DNA from: Palsa-883 sp963847615
GTDB lineage: Bacteria; Pseudomonadota; Alphaproteobacteria; Acetobacterales; Acetobacteraceae
Reading direction: 5' to 3'
Assembly: GCA_963847615.1 (NCBI GenBank)
Contig: CAWKAN010000022.1
Span: 1-64,000, forward strand
DNA: 64,000 nt
Numbering within the stretch: position 1 is the first letter of the stretch; each line of letters begins with the position of its first letter. This document shows, one piece after another, positions 8,692 through 17,112 of this stretch. Below the pieces are notes generated by a model. That model did no database searches, had not been told where the DNA came from, and worked only from the letters and a program-made list of their open reading frames with translations. Made by a program: the position numbers and the translations under genes.

Positions 8692-9611
8692 TGGCTTTGG
8701 GCGCATTCTTCTCCCGCCTCAAGCAGGGGCTGGCGCGCAGCACGCAGAAACTGTCCGAGGGGATCTCGGCGATCATCCGCAAGCGCCGGCTGGACGAGGC
8801 GGCGCTGGAGGAGCTGGAGGAGCTGCTGATCTCGGCCGATCTGGGACCGGCGGTGGCGGCGCGGGTGATCGCCAGCTTCCGCCGCACGCGGTTCGGCAAG
8901 GAGGTGAGCGAGGAGGAAATCCGCGCCGCGCTGGCCGAGGAGTTGTCCGCCATTCTGGCGCCGGTGGCGCTGGAGATGCCGATCGATCCGACCCGCAAGC
9001 CGCATGTGGTGCTGGTGGTGGGCGTGAACGGCACCGGCAAGACGACGACGATCGGCAAGCTGGCGCTGGCGTATCGCGAGCAGGGGCTGCGCGTGGTGAT
9101 GGTGGCGGGCGATACGTTCCGCGCGGCGGCCGTGGAACAATTGCAGATATGGGGGCAGCGCACCGGGTGCGAGGTGATTGCCGGCGCGGCGGGCGCCGAT
9201 GCCGCCGGCCTGGCGTTCGACGCGCTGAGCCGGGCGCGGGCGGAGGGGGCGGACCTGCTGCTGATCGACACCGCGGGGCGGCTGCACAACAAGTCCGCGC
9301 TGATGGAGGAACTGCGCAAGATCATCCGCGTGCTGCGCAAGCAGGATGCGAGCGCGCCGCACTCGGTGCTGCTGGTGCTGGATGCGACCACCGGGCAGAA
9401 CGCGCTGGCGCAGGTGCGGGTGTTCAAGGAGATGGTGGATGTCACCGGGCTGGTGGTGACGAAGCTGGACGGCTCGGCGCGCGGGGGCGTGGTGGTGGCG
9501 CTGGCGGAGCGGTTTGGCATTCCGGTGCACGCGGTGGGGGTGGGCGAGCAGGCGGGGGATTTGCGGCCGTTCGACGCGGGGGAGTTCGCACGGGGGTTGG
9601 TGGGGGCGTAG
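8691..9611 (+). CDS. ftsY: Signal recognition particle receptor FtsY
   Basis: 306 residues. FtsY is the SRP receptor GTPase that docks ribosome-nascent chain complexes at the membrane. The N domain covers roughly residues 10-95. The G domain has the P-loop GVNGTGKTTT at 111-120, DTFRAAAVEQLQIW, DTAGRLHNKSALM and TKLDGSARGG. The long acidic A domain of E. coli is absent, as is common in alphaproteobacteria. The frame stays open upstream into mtaB, but ATG 8691 overlapping the mtaB stop and the FFSRLKQGLARS start fix the beginning. Confidence 0.96.
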   Translation: MALGAFFSRLKQGLARSTQKLSEGISAIIRKRRLDEAALEELEELLISADLGPAVAARVIASFRRTRFGKEVSEEEIRAALAEELSAILAPVALEMPIDPTRKPHVVLVVGVNGTGKTTTIGKLALAYREQGLRVVMVAGDTFRAAAVEQLQIWGQRTGCEVIAGAAGADAAGLAFDALSRARAEGADLLLIDTAGRLHNKSALMEELRKIIRVLRKQDASAPHSVLLVLDATTGQNALAQVRVFKEMVDVTGLVVTKLDGSARGGVVVALAERFGIPVHAVGVGEQAGDLRPFDAGEFARGLVGA

Positions 9612-9647
9612 CGGCGTTGTCTCTTTGCACTGAATGAGGAACGGTCC

Positions 9648-9760
9648 GTATCGCTGACCGAACACCCCTGGACTTCGGCGACACGGCGCAATTGCTGCTG
9701 CAGTTCCGGGGTGATGCGCGCATCGAGGCGCGATGTTTTGCTGCGAGCGGCGGATGGCAT
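9648..9760 (-). pseudogene. DUF1778 (TacA-type) antitoxin fragment
   Basis: From ATG 9760 the minus strand reads PSAARSKTSRLDARITPELQ, then QQLRRVAEVQGCSVSD: the ribbon-helix-helix N-terminus of DUF1778 antitoxins, which pair with GNAT acetyltransferase toxins. After about 38 residues similarity stops. The frame then runs antisense into ftsY, which cannot be a real continuation. No toxin gene is visible on either side. I take it as the 5' remnant of a lost toxin-antitoxin module, cut 37 bp from the ftsY stop. Confidence 0.5.
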
Positions 9761-9960
9761 GGTGAACCTCTGCGCACGTGTGCGACTTCATGCCGTACAA
9801 ATTAGGGCAACGTCCAAAAATTGCCGCTTCGAGCTGCGCGCAGGCCAGGCTGCATCATCCGGTTCCGGGTGTGCTGGGGCGCTGATCAATTCGGATGGTG
9901 GCCCGGGTGGCCGCGTTGGGTCTGGGTGCGCCGCAGCGCGACAAACAAGCAAGTCAAGTC

Positions 9961-10149
9961 AAGCAAGTCATCAAGCGGACACAGAGTTGCAGAGAGGGCC
10001 CACAGAGTTTCACAGAGAAGAATATATTGGCGCTTCGCGCTGAGGACGGACGTACAAGTCATAAGGACCTTGCGCACAGCGCTATTCGCTTTCTCTGTGA
10101 AACTCTGTGGACCCTCTGTGCAACTCTGTGTCCGCTTGATGACTTGCTT
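9961..10149. repeat. Long inverted repeat, 59-bp arms
   Basis: Arm 9961-10019 is the reverse complement of arm 10091-10149 with two mismatches in 59; the spacer is 71 bp. Each arm contains repeated ACAGAG/CTCTGTG words. No open frame with a start signal lies inside. It could form a large hairpin or be a mobile palindromic element, and it fills the gap between the convergent ftsY and methyltransferase-like genes, where a bidirectional terminator would sit. Confidence 0.85.
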
Positions 10150-10331
10150 TCCTCAGTCACCACGCTTCCCGAATGACGCGTGTGGGCAGCCAGGCAGGTC
10201 AGCGACGCAGGCCAAATGCGGCCATCCTGCCCAACGGGCCGCCAAGCTGCGCAACCACGATCAATTCGTTCATTGTTGGGCGTCGCCTAAGATGCCAAAT
10301 GTCGTGCCCCCGCTTGCCGACGCACCGGTTG

Positions 10332-10907
10332 CTACCGGCGCGGCCAGGGGAACAGCGCCGGGACCTCGGCGCGGTAGCGCGCGTAGGCGGCGCCGAACCG
10401 GGCCATGAGGAAACGTTCCTCGATGGCGATCTTGCGCAGGAACGCCAACGTGATCAGCGCCAGGCCGGCGAAGCTGCGCCGCTCGGCCTCGGCGATGGCG
10501 CTGCCCAGCAGCGCGGTCAGCAGGCCGGTGTAGATCGGGTGGCGCACCATTCCATAGGGGCCGGTGCGGGTCAGGTTGTGGTCCTGCTTCAGGGTGACCG
10601 TGCCGCTCCAGTTGCCGGCCAGGTGCACGCGCGCCCAGACCGCGAAGCCCAGGCCCAGGACAACCAGTGCGGTGCCGCACCAGAAGCTCCAGGCGGTTTG
10701 CGCGAACAGGCGGGTCGCCAGCCAGGGGCCGGCGATCCGGCGCGACACCAGCAGGGCGACGCCAACGCAGAGCGGGAGGATGTGCGACAGGCGCGACGCC
10801 AGGCTCTCGGCGCGCAGCACCGGCTTGGTGCGGAAGGCGGCGACCGTCCAGAGAACGAGCCAGAGCAGCCAGAGGGCGGGGATCAGGGACTGATAGAAGG
10901 CTTGCAT
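10332..10907 (-). CDS. Isoprenylcysteine carboxylmethyltransferase (ICMT)-like membrane protein
   Basis: 191 residues with about five hydrophobic segments and the ICMT-family C-terminal signature: LTRTGPYGMVRHPIYTGLL near residues 112-130 and EERFLMARFGAAYARYR near 165-180. Bacterial members bind S-adenosylmethionine in the inner membrane and methylate small or lipid substrates; few have known substrates. Start ATG 10907 precedes the first membrane segment directly. It stands alone, divergent from the small membrane protein at 11292. Confidence 0.8.
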   Translation of the reverse strand: MQAFYQSLIPALWLLWLVLWTVAAFRTKPVLRAESLASRLSHILPLCVGVALLVSRRIAGPWLATRLFAQTAWSFWCGTALVVLGLGFAVWARVHLAGNWSGTVTLKQDHNLTRTGPYGMVRHPIYTGLLTALLGSAIAEAERRSFAGLALITLAFLRKIAIEERFLMARFGAAYARYRAEVPALFPWPRR

Positions 10908-11291
10908 GGGGCAACGTCCGCGTCGGATGGCGGGGCAGTCTCTACACTTGCGCGCCCGGGCGCGAGGTGGGGTGGCCAGGTCAGTGGCGGGGTTGCGGCC
11001 GTTCGCCGCGGCGGCGCTCGCGAAACCGCCGGGGGGACGGAGCGGCGGGCTGGCCGGGGGACGATCGGCATCGCGCGGCCTGTCGGGTTCGCCGTCGCTG
11101 CGACCCCCCGGCCTATTGCCAGGTGCAAGTTTCGCCGTGTTAGGCTCGCGCGGCGGTGCCGCCGCGGGTGGCGAGGACCGTCATGCAAATCGGGACCGTT
11201 TTGGCAACGGCGCGGTCCTTTTCGCCTGCGTCCGAGGGGTTTCGCTGGCATGCCGTGGGGGATGTCGGAGCATTTGCCAAGGAGGACCACC
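10908..11291. other. Intergenic region, no gene recognised
   Basis: Divergent spacer. Open frames here are compositional artefacts of high GC. The only clear signal is the AAGGAGG Shine-Dalgarno at 11279-11285, which serves the next small gene. Confidence 0.4.
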
Positions 11292-11471
11292 GTGGCGCTG
11301 TGGAAGCGGTTGCTGATCACCCTCGCGACCATCCTGCTGACCAGTGTCGTCGTCGGCCTGCTGTGGCACTGGCTGTTCAACACCGCGATCCCGGGGTACC
11401 TGAGCGGGGTTGTCGGCGGCGTCACCGCCGTGCCGATGTGGGAGCTCCTGAAAAGGCTCGAAATCCGCTGA
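11292..11471 (+). CDS. Small single-pass membrane protein, 59 residues
   Basis: GTG 11292 is preceded by a perfect AAGGAGG (11279-11285) with six bases of spacing, which supports a real gene. The product starts MALWKRLLITLATILLTSVV and has one long hydrophobic segment (about residues 7-26) and a second, weaker one near GYLSGVVGGVTAVP, ending with the basic tail LLKRLEIR. I do not recognise a named family. Upstream codons in the same frame have no start signal, so the short version is preferred. Confidence 0.6.
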   Translation: MALWKRLLITLATILLTSVVVGLLWHWLFNTAIPGYLSGVVGGVTAVPMWELLKRLEIR

Positions 11472-11829
11472 CGGTCTGCGCCACCACGGCAGTTTCAGGT
11501 GAAATCATTTTAAACGCGGCGATCCCGGCTGCGGTCATTTCGAAGCCGGCGACGATGCGCGTGAACGTCACCGCCAGACTGCTGCGTGCCCCATGTCATG
11601 ATCTCGCGGAGCGCGCGCGGGCGGACCTCGGTTGCCGGCTCTCCGCTGTTTTGCGTGGGTGGAAACGGACGCGGCCCACGGGGCCTCGTTACCCAGCCTG
11701 ATCGAGCCTGGCGCCGGGCTCGCCGGCGTCAAGCACGCTTCGCGCCGCCAGTGCGGTGGCCGCACCCTCACCCGGCGGGCGGCGCCCGCCGACCTCTCCC
11801 GCGGCGCGGGCGAGGTGAAGGCGGCGTTC
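11472..11829. other. Intergenic region with a dispersed repeat near the SNF2 gene end
   Basis: No gene. At about 11763-11820 lies a GC-rich dispersed repeat of the type CCCTCACCCGGC-N-CCGACCTCTCCCGC, also present at 42596-42650. Both copies lie just beyond the 3' part of a minus-strand gene and can fold, so a terminator-like role is possible. Confidence 0.4.
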
Positions 11830-14800
11830 CTAGGCGGCGAGCGCGGTCGTCAGGCCGCGGCGGACCTCGGCGAGCATCCGCTCAACGGCGTCGGTGGTCG
11901 CGGTCAGGCTTTCCAACGGGGCGGTCCCTGCATCGGCGGGCAGCGGCGGCGCCGCATCGTCGCCCTGGCCTTCCACGGCGGTCTCGCCGCGCATCGCCGC
12001 GCTTGCGTTGTTGGCCAGGTCGAGGCAGGCGTTCAGCGCCGGCATCGCCTCCTCGGCGAAGCCGCCTTGGGCGAGCAGCAGGGCCATGCGCAGCTTGCGC
12101 TCGGCGCCGCCGAGCCATTCGGCGCACTTCGCCAGGCGTTGGCGGCTGACCGCCTCGGCCGCCGGCGGCAGGCTGGGCGAGCGCACCAGCTCGCGCGCGT
12201 CATCGCCGCCGGCGTGCAGCACGCCCGCGACGGTGAGGCGCTCGATCGCCTCGTGGGTGGCGCGGTCCAGCACCTCGACCGCCAGGCCTGCGCGCGGCGA
12301 TGCGCCAAAGGACGCCGAACCCTGGGACGCCGAACCCTGGGACGCCGTGGCGGTGGCCTGCGCCAGATGCGCGCGCTCGCGCGCCACGGTGGCGGCGTCG
12401 GCGTCCAGCACGGCGACGAACACCTCGCGCCCATCGCTGCCCGTGCGCACGGTCAGCAGCAACAGCGCGTCGCCGTGGCGGGACACCAGGTCGGCGCGCA
12501 GCCGCTCGGCCGGCGGCGCGGGCTCGGCGTCCGCCGGCACGACAACCACCGGCGGCGGCACCTTGCCCAGCATCATCGCCATACGCTCGACGAAGGCACT
12601 GCGTCCGGACGGCATCTTCACCGCGCTCAGGTCGCCGTCGCGGTCCAGCACGCCGTCGGCCAGCGCCTGCTTCTGCGCCAGCAGGTGCAGCATCGAGTGC
12701 TCGATGCTGTCCTCGGTGACCAGGTTGATCACGTCAACCGTGCGCATCTGGTTCTTGCGCCAGGCGCGCGCGATGCGCTGCTCCAGCCGCGCCGGGTTCC
12801 ACGGCAGATCGAGGTTGATGATGGCGCTCGCCGCCTGCAGGTTCAGCCCGAGCGCGCCGCTGTCGGTGGACAGGAACAGCCGGCAGCCCGGGTCGCGCTT
12901 GAACCGCGCGATCTCCGCCCGCCGCCGCTCCTGCGGCACCGAGCCGGTGTGCCAGGCGAATTCGAGGCCCATCTCCTCGGCCAGCTCGCGCACCAGGAAC
13001 AGCATGCGTTCCCATTCCGAGAACAAGATGATCTTGCGGTCCGGCTCGGCCACCAGCTCGGCCAGCACGCGCTCCAGCTCCTCCAGCTTCGGGCTGATCC
13101 GGCAGGCGGGATCGAGGATGTACGGCGTGTCGCAGACCATCCGCATGCAGGCGAGCAGTTGTTGCAGCCGGTCGAATTCCTGCTTGGTCAGCGGCCGGCG
13201 CTGCGCCGCCGCGATCAGCCTGGCGGCCGGCGCGTGATAGTCGTCGTAGCGCGCGCGCTGCTCGTCGTGCATGGGGACCATGAAGGTGGTCACGGTGCGC
13301 CCGGGCAGCTCGGTCTCCACGTCGCGCTTGCGCCGGCGCAGCATCACCGGGGCGAGGCGGCGCTTCAGGTCCTCCAGGTTCTTGTAGTCCACCGGGCGGC
13401 CGCGCTCGTCGAGCTGGTAGAAGTCGCGGTTGAACCGAAACAGCGGGCCGAGCAGGCCAGGGTCGAGGTATTGGATGATCGAGTAGACCTCGTCGATGCG
13501 ATTCTCCAACGGCGTGCCGGTCAGCACGAAGGCATAGGGCGCGGCGAGCGACTTGACCGCCCGCGCGGTCTTGGTCTGCCAGTTCTTGATGCGCTGGGCT
13601 TCATCCAGGATGACGATGTCGGGCGTCACGCGCGCGTTGATGTCGGCGGCGTCGGCGACGACCTGTTCGTAGTTGACGACGGTGAAGAAGGCGGGGTGGT
13701 CATACTGGAACAGCCGCTGGGCGCGGCTGCCGTTGACCAGCTTCGTTTCGGCGCCGCTGAAGCGCGCGATCTGCTCCTCCCACTCGCCCTTCAGCGAGGC
13801 GGGGCACACCACCAGCACCCGCGCCACGCCGCGCAGCTTGCGCAGCAGCTCGCAGGCGGCGATCGCCTGGATGGTCTTGCCGAGGCCCATGTCGTCGGCC
13901 AGCAAGGCGCGCTCGCCGAAGGCCAGGTGCAGCATGCCCTCGCGCTGGTAGGGCAGCAGGTTGTGGCGCAGCAGGTCGAAGCTCTCGCGGCCGGCCTCGA
14001 CGTCGGCGAGGAAGCTGGCGCGGGCTTCGCTGCGGGCGTCGCGGCGCCGGACCTCGGCGATCCAGGGGGCGAGGTAGCGGGAGACGCGCAGGCGCGGCGG
14101 CGCGGCGGGGTCGGCGGCGACGGCGGCGACGAGCGCTTCCAGCGTGGCGGGCGCGGCCTCGCGCAGGCTGCCGTCGGCGGCGAGGAAGCGGGCGAGCGCG
14201 GCATGCAGCGACGCTTGCGGCGTTGTTGCCCCAAGCGGGGTTTGCCCAGGCGGGGTTTGCCCAAGCGGGGTTTGCCCAGGCGGGGTTTGCCCAAGCGGGG
14301 TTTGCCCAAGCGGGGTCTGCCCTCGCGGCGTCGGCCACAGCAGGCGCGGCGTCGCCTCGCCGTTGCGCGGCACGAACAGTTCGACCCGCTGGCTGCCCTG
14401 CCGCGCGGCGGCGGCGAAGGCGCGCTTGCCGCGGCGGCGCAGCGCGGCGAGCACCCCCTCGATGTGCTTGCAGGTGCCGAGCCCGTTGACCCGGTGATCG
14501 GCGCAGCCGCACGAATTCAGCCGCTCGGTCAGGCTGCGCAGCTCGACCTCGTAGCTGCCGCCGGCGGCGGAGCGGACGCGGAAGGTGCCGAAATACGGCT
14601 CGGCGGGTTCGAGGGCTTCGACGCCGAGGATCTCGGTCTGGCCGCGCCAGCGGCGGCGTTCGATCTCGTCCTCGTCGTTGGACAGCCAGCCCTGCAGCGG
14701 GGGCGCGCGGTCGAGCACGCGCCTGGCGCGGGTTGGTCCCTTGCGGCGGCGCGCGGCCCGATCGGGTTGCGGGGCGGATTGCGGGCCGGGTTGCGGGCCG

Positions 14801-14853
14801 GCTTGGCGGGCGGACTGCGGGGCGTGCTGGCGGGGGGAGGATTGCTTGCCCAA
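11830..14853 (-). CDS. SNF2-family DEAD/DEAH-box helicase with N-terminal SWIM zinc finger
   Basis: About 1007 residues. The N-terminal region has a SWIM zinc finger (CGCADHRVNGLGTCKH). The SNF2 core has LLADDMGLGKTIQAIAA (Walker A), ILDEAQRIKNWQT (DEAH box equivalent), LTGTPLENR, and in the C-terminal RecA lobe LSTDSGALGLNLQAAS and QRIARAWRKNQ. Such proteins are ATP-driven DNA translocases; the bacterial role is unclear. I chose TTG 14853 because GAAAGAGG precedes it by five bases; upstream ATGs would add low-complexity residues with no ribosome site. Two in-frame 15-bp tandem repeats encode QTPLG-type and GSASQ-type runs. Stop at 11830. Confidence 0.9.
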   Translation of the reverse strand: MGKQSSPRQHAPQSARQAGPQPGPQSAPQPDRAARRRKGPTRARRVLDRAPPLQGWLSNDEDEIERRRWRGQTEILGVEALEPAEPYFGTFRVRSAAGGSYEVELRSLTERLNSCGCADHRVNGLGTCKHIEGVLAALRRRGKRAFAAAARQGSQRVELFVPRNGEATPRLLWPTPRGQTPLGQTPLGQTPPGQTPLGQTPPGQTPLGATTPQASLHAALARFLAADGSLREAAPATLEALVAAVAADPAAPPRLRVSRYLAPWIAEVRRRDARSEARASFLADVEAGRESFDLLRHNLLPYQREGMLHLAFGERALLADDMGLGKTIQAIAACELLRKLRGVARVLVVCPASLKGEWEEQIARFSGAETKLVNGSRAQRLFQYDHPAFFTVVNYEQVVADAADINARVTPDIVILDEAQRIKNWQTKTARAVKSLAAPYAFVLTGTPLENRIDEVYSIIQYLDPGLLGPLFRFNRDFYQLDERGRPVDYKNLEDLKRRLAPVMLRRRKRDVETELPGRTVTTFMVPMHDEQRARYDDYHAPAARLIAAAQRRPLTKQEFDRLQQLLACMRMVCDTPYILDPACRISPKLEELERVLAELVAEPDRKIILFSEWERMLFLVRELAEEMGLEFAWHTGSVPQERRRAEIARFKRDPGCRLFLSTDSGALGLNLQAASAIINLDLPWNPARLEQRIARAWRKNQMRTVDVINLVTEDSIEHSMLHLLAQKQALADGVLDRDGDLSAVKMPSGRSAFVERMAMMLGKVPPPVVVVPADAEPAPPAERLRADLVSRHGDALLLLTVRTGSDGREVFVAVLDADAATVARERAHLAQATATASQGSASQGSASFGASPRAGLAVEVLDRATHEAIERLTVAGVLHAGGDDARELVRSPSLPPAAEAVSRQRLAKCAEWLGGAERKLRMALLLAQGGFAEEAMPALNACLDLANNASAAMRGETAVEGQGDDAAPPLPADAGTAPLESLTATTDAVERMLAEVRRGLTTALAA
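12311..12355 (-). repeat. 15-bp tandem repeat inside SNF2 gene
   Basis: Units begin GACGCCGAACCCTGG at 12311 and 12326, with a diverged third at 12341. In the reading frame they give a five-residue repeat of the SQGSA type in the C-terminal region. Confidence 0.8.
14229..14333 (-). repeat. 15-bp tandem repeat (7 units) inside SNF2 gene
   Basis: Seven consecutive 15-bp units with consensus GCCCAAGCGGGGTTT; the last two are diverged. The coding strand reads QTPLG/QTPPG repeats in a linker between the SWIM finger and the helicase core. Every unit is a multiple of three, so the frame is kept. Confidence 0.9.
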
Positions 14854-15235
14854 GGTGGCCTCTTTCGGATGGCGGGGGGGGCGACTCGGCGTCTCCCGCC
14901 CATTGTGGCGGTCTGAGCGGCACCGCCACAAGATGTTGCTGGCCAGAGACTCGGGGATCGCACTCGGAACGCCGAGACCGGCGTGGAATTCGGTGACCCG
15001 CATGGGTCTTGCCGGGCGCCAGGTCGCATTTTGGCCGGACGACGCTGCCGCGGTCGTCATGGCCGGGCCTGACCCGGGCATCCGCCTCCCACCGGTGGTG
15101 CGCGGATGGCCGGGTCAGGCCCGGCCATGACGGAGAGAGGCTCCCCGGACCGGCCGACAGGGGAATTGCCGAGCGCACCGGCTCACTGGCGCGGCGGCGG
15201 TGTCCCTCAGGCCGACGCCAGCGGCCTCCCCTGCC
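14854..15235. other. Intergenic region between SNF2 and ROK genes
   Basis: 382 bp without a supported gene. It holds the 76-bp hairpin repeat at 15056-15131; the rest shows no recognisable promoter or RNA. Confidence 0.4.
15056..15131. repeat. Palindromic CATGGCCGGG-type intergenic repeat
   Basis: The left arm starting GTCATGGCCGGGCCTGACCC and its right-hand complement pair over 30 bp with one mismatch around a central CCACCGGTGG. Related copies lie at 23780-23862, 26897-26981 and, more loosely, 40157-40271. It is a dispersed hairpin family typical of intergenic spaces. Confidence 0.8.
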
Positions 15236-16162
15236 CTATCCCACCGGCCACAGCCACGCCGCGCCGCGCACGCCCGACGAATCGCCGTGCCGGTTCGGCA
15301 GGATCGGCGTGGTAACCACGTCGCTGAACACGTGGCGCGGGATCAGCCGCGGCAGCTCCCGATACAGGTGCGCCATGTTGGACAGTCCGCCGCCCAGCAC
15401 GATCACGTCGGGGTCCAGCAGGGTGATGATCTGCGCCAGCCCGCGCGCCAGGCGGTCGGCATGCCGCGCCAGGGCGTCGCGTGCGCGCGCATCCCCGGCG
15501 GCGGCGCGGCCCGGCAGGGTGCTGGCGTCGTGCGCGCCCGGCCCGTCGCAGTCGCGCGCCAGGGCCGGGCCGGCGACGCGGGTCTCCAGGCAGTTCCACA
15601 GGCCGCACCAGCAATGCGGGCCGGGGATCTCGTCCAGCCGTGGCCAGGGCAGCGGGACGTGGCCCCATTCGCCGGCGATGCGGTGCGGGCCGCGATGCAC
15701 CCTACCGTCCACCACGATGCCGCCGCCGCAGCCGGTGCCCAGGATCACGCCGAACACCACCCGGTGGCCGGCCCCGGCACCGTCCACCGCCTCGGACAGG
15801 GCGAAGCAGTTGGCGTCGTTCTCCACCCGCACCTCGCGCGCGAGCAGGGCGCTGATGTCGCGATCGAACGGGTGGCCGTTCAGCGCGTTGGAGTTGGCGT
15901 TCTTCACCAGGAAGGTGGCGGGACTGATCACGCCCGGGATGCCGACGCCCACCGTGGCGTGAACCCCGAGCCGCGCCTCGGCCGCGCGCACCATCCCGGC
16001 GATCGCGGCGACGGTCGCCTGATAGCCGGCGGGGGTGGGCGCGCGCTGGCGCAGCAGCTCGGTGCCGTCGGGGCCCAGCACGACGATCTCGATCTTGGTC
16101 CCCCCAAGGTCGATGCCGATGCGGTGGTGGTTCGTTGGAGCGGCGCTACCGTGATCTGCCAT
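15236..16162 (-). CDS. ROK-family sugar kinase
   Basis: 308 residues. ROK kinases phosphorylate free sugars such as fructose, glucose or N-acetylglucosamine with ATP. The phosphate-binding motif IGIDLGGTKIEIVVL is near residue 15-29; the catalytic region has NANSNALNGHPFDRD and ENDANCFALSEA with the conserved Asp. The ROK zinc site is HCWCGLWNCLE, a variant of the usual HxxCxCGxxGCxE. VILGTGCGGGIVVDG and VIVLGGGLSN complete the ATP site. No export signal, so cytoplasmic. The substrate cannot be read from the sequence. Its 5' leader carries short tandem repeats. Confidence 0.93.
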   Translation of the reverse strand: MADHGSAAPTNHHRIGIDLGGTKIEIVVLGPDGTELLRQRAPTPAGYQATVAAIAGMVRAAEARLGVHATVGVGIPGVISPATFLVKNANSNALNGHPFDRDISALLAREVRVENDANCFALSEAVDGAGAGHRVVFGVILGTGCGGGIVVDGRVHRGPHRIAGEWGHVPLPWPRLDEIPGPHCWCGLWNCLETRVAGPALARDCDGPGAHDASTLPGRAAAGDARARDALARHADRLARGLAQIITLLDPDVIVLGGGLSNMAHLYRELPRLIPRHVFSDVVTTPILPNRHGDSSGVRGAAWLWPVG

Positions 16163-16275
16163 CGTGATCTGCCATGCCAGCCTCTGCCCGCCGTTGCCTG
16201 CCCGCCGTTACCTGCCCGCCGTTACGTGACATGCCGCCAGGGCGCATGCCGGCGGGCAGCATGCCGGCGGGGCAC
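16151..16275. repeat. Three adjacent tandem repeats of 13, 14 and 15 bp
   Basis: GTGATCTGCCATC occurs twice at 16151-16176, TGCCCGCCGTTACC-type units three times at 16185-16226, and CATGCCGGCGGGCAG-type units about twice from 16246. They straddle the ROK start and its leader, so they may shift or add start codons. One spacer holding three different short repeats is unusual. Confidence 0.7.
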
Positions 16276-16313
16276 GGCTTGCTCAAGCCGGCCACGGCCC
16301 GCAGGATGGTCCC

Positions 16314-16580
16314 ATGGCCGAGACCCTGCTGGACGTGAAGGGACTGAGCTGCCCGCTGCCGGTGCTGCGCGCCAACCGCACGCTGCGGGGCCTCGCGCCG
16401 GGCGACCGGCTGCGCGTGCTGGCCACCGACCGCGCCGCGGTGGCGGATTTCCAGGCCTATTGCCGCGAAACCGGCCACGCGCTGCTGGCCTGGAGCGAGG
16501 AAGGCGGGGTGCTCAGCTTCCTGATCCGCCGCCGCCCCGAGCCGGCGACGCCGCCGGACGACACGCCGCCGGCGCCGTGA
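16314..16580 (+). CDS. TusA-like sulfurtransferase
   Basis: 88 residues. TusA-family proteins carry sulfur as a persulfide on a cysteine for tRNA thiolation, molybdenum cofactor or sulfur oxidation pathways. The signature LDVKGLSCPLPVLRA is at residues 6-20, with the active Cys13 in CPLP. The rest folds as the usual beta-alpha-beta-alpha-beta-beta, ending FLIRRR plus a Pro-rich tail. It is a single gene near an exodeoxyribonuclease operon, so the partner is not clear from context. Confidence 0.92.
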   Translation: MAETLLDVKGLSCPLPVLRANRTLRGLAPGDRLRVLATDRAAVADFQAYCRETGHALLAWSEEGGVLSFLIRRRPEPATPPDDTPPAP

Positions 16581-16846
16581 CATCCCGCGACGGCCCCCGC
16601 GCCTGCGCACCCCGCGACATAAGTTCGCCCGAATTGCGGCTTCCTGTTTTCCCCGGCGGCGCGCGACCGGCACGCGCGGCCATCGCGGCCCCCCCGCCGC
16701 ACGCCGCGACTGCCGCCGCGACCCGCCACGACGGGCGCAGCATGGCCGTGCCTTGCGGAAAACCGGTATCCGGTGCCGCACAATCGGGGTTGGCGGGCGC
16801 CCGTGAAGAGGATACCACCGATGGCCGGGGTCTGAAGGAGTGACGC

Positions 16847-17107
16847 ATGCCGGATGCCAAACGGCCTGAACCGGCGAAGGCCACGGACGTCAGCCTGATG
16901 TCGTTCGAGGACGCGCTGGTCGAGCTGGAACAGATCGTGCGGGGACTGGAAGGCGGCCAGCAGAAGCTGGAGGATGCGATCGCCGCCTATGAGCGCGGCG
17001 CGGCGCTGCGCCGGCACTGCGAGGCCAAGCTGGCCGAGGCCGAGGCGCGGGTCGCCGCCATCGTCGAACACGCCGACGGTTCGCTCGGCACCAGACAGGT
17101 GGATTGA
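16847..17107 (+). CDS. xseB: Exodeoxyribonuclease VII small subunit
   Basis: 86 residues. XseB combines with several copies around XseA to degrade single-stranded DNA. The family core SFEDALVELEQIVRGLEGGQ and LEDAIAAYERGAALRRHCEA lies in the middle and C-terminal half, predicted as two long helices. A GAAGGAGTG stretch just before ATG 16847 is a good ribosome site. The stop overlaps a TTG, and ispA starts within six bases. The xseB-ispA-dxs order is widespread in proteobacteria. Confidence 0.95.
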   Translation: MPDAKRPEPAKATDVSLMSFEDALVELEQIVRGLEGGQQKLEDAIAAYERGAALRRHCEAKLAEAEARVAAIVEHADGSLGTRQVD

Positions 17108-17112
17108 GCCGG

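Noticed and set aside
10173..11291. Long plus-strand frame upstream of the 59-residue membrane protein
   Set aside because: It is a shadow of the methyltransferase-like gene; the AAGGAGG site at 11279 supports a start at 11292.
14229..14333. Possible CRISPR array at the repeats of 14229 (and 34271, 51306)
   Set aside because: Units are contiguous 15-18 bp without spacers and lie in frame inside genes; no cas genes nearby.
11632..14916. Very long plus-strand open frame of over 1000 codons opposite the SNF2 gene
   Set aside because: It is an antisense shadow caused by high GC; composition is His/Arg/Gly-rich with no domain, while the minus strand has all SNF2 motifs.
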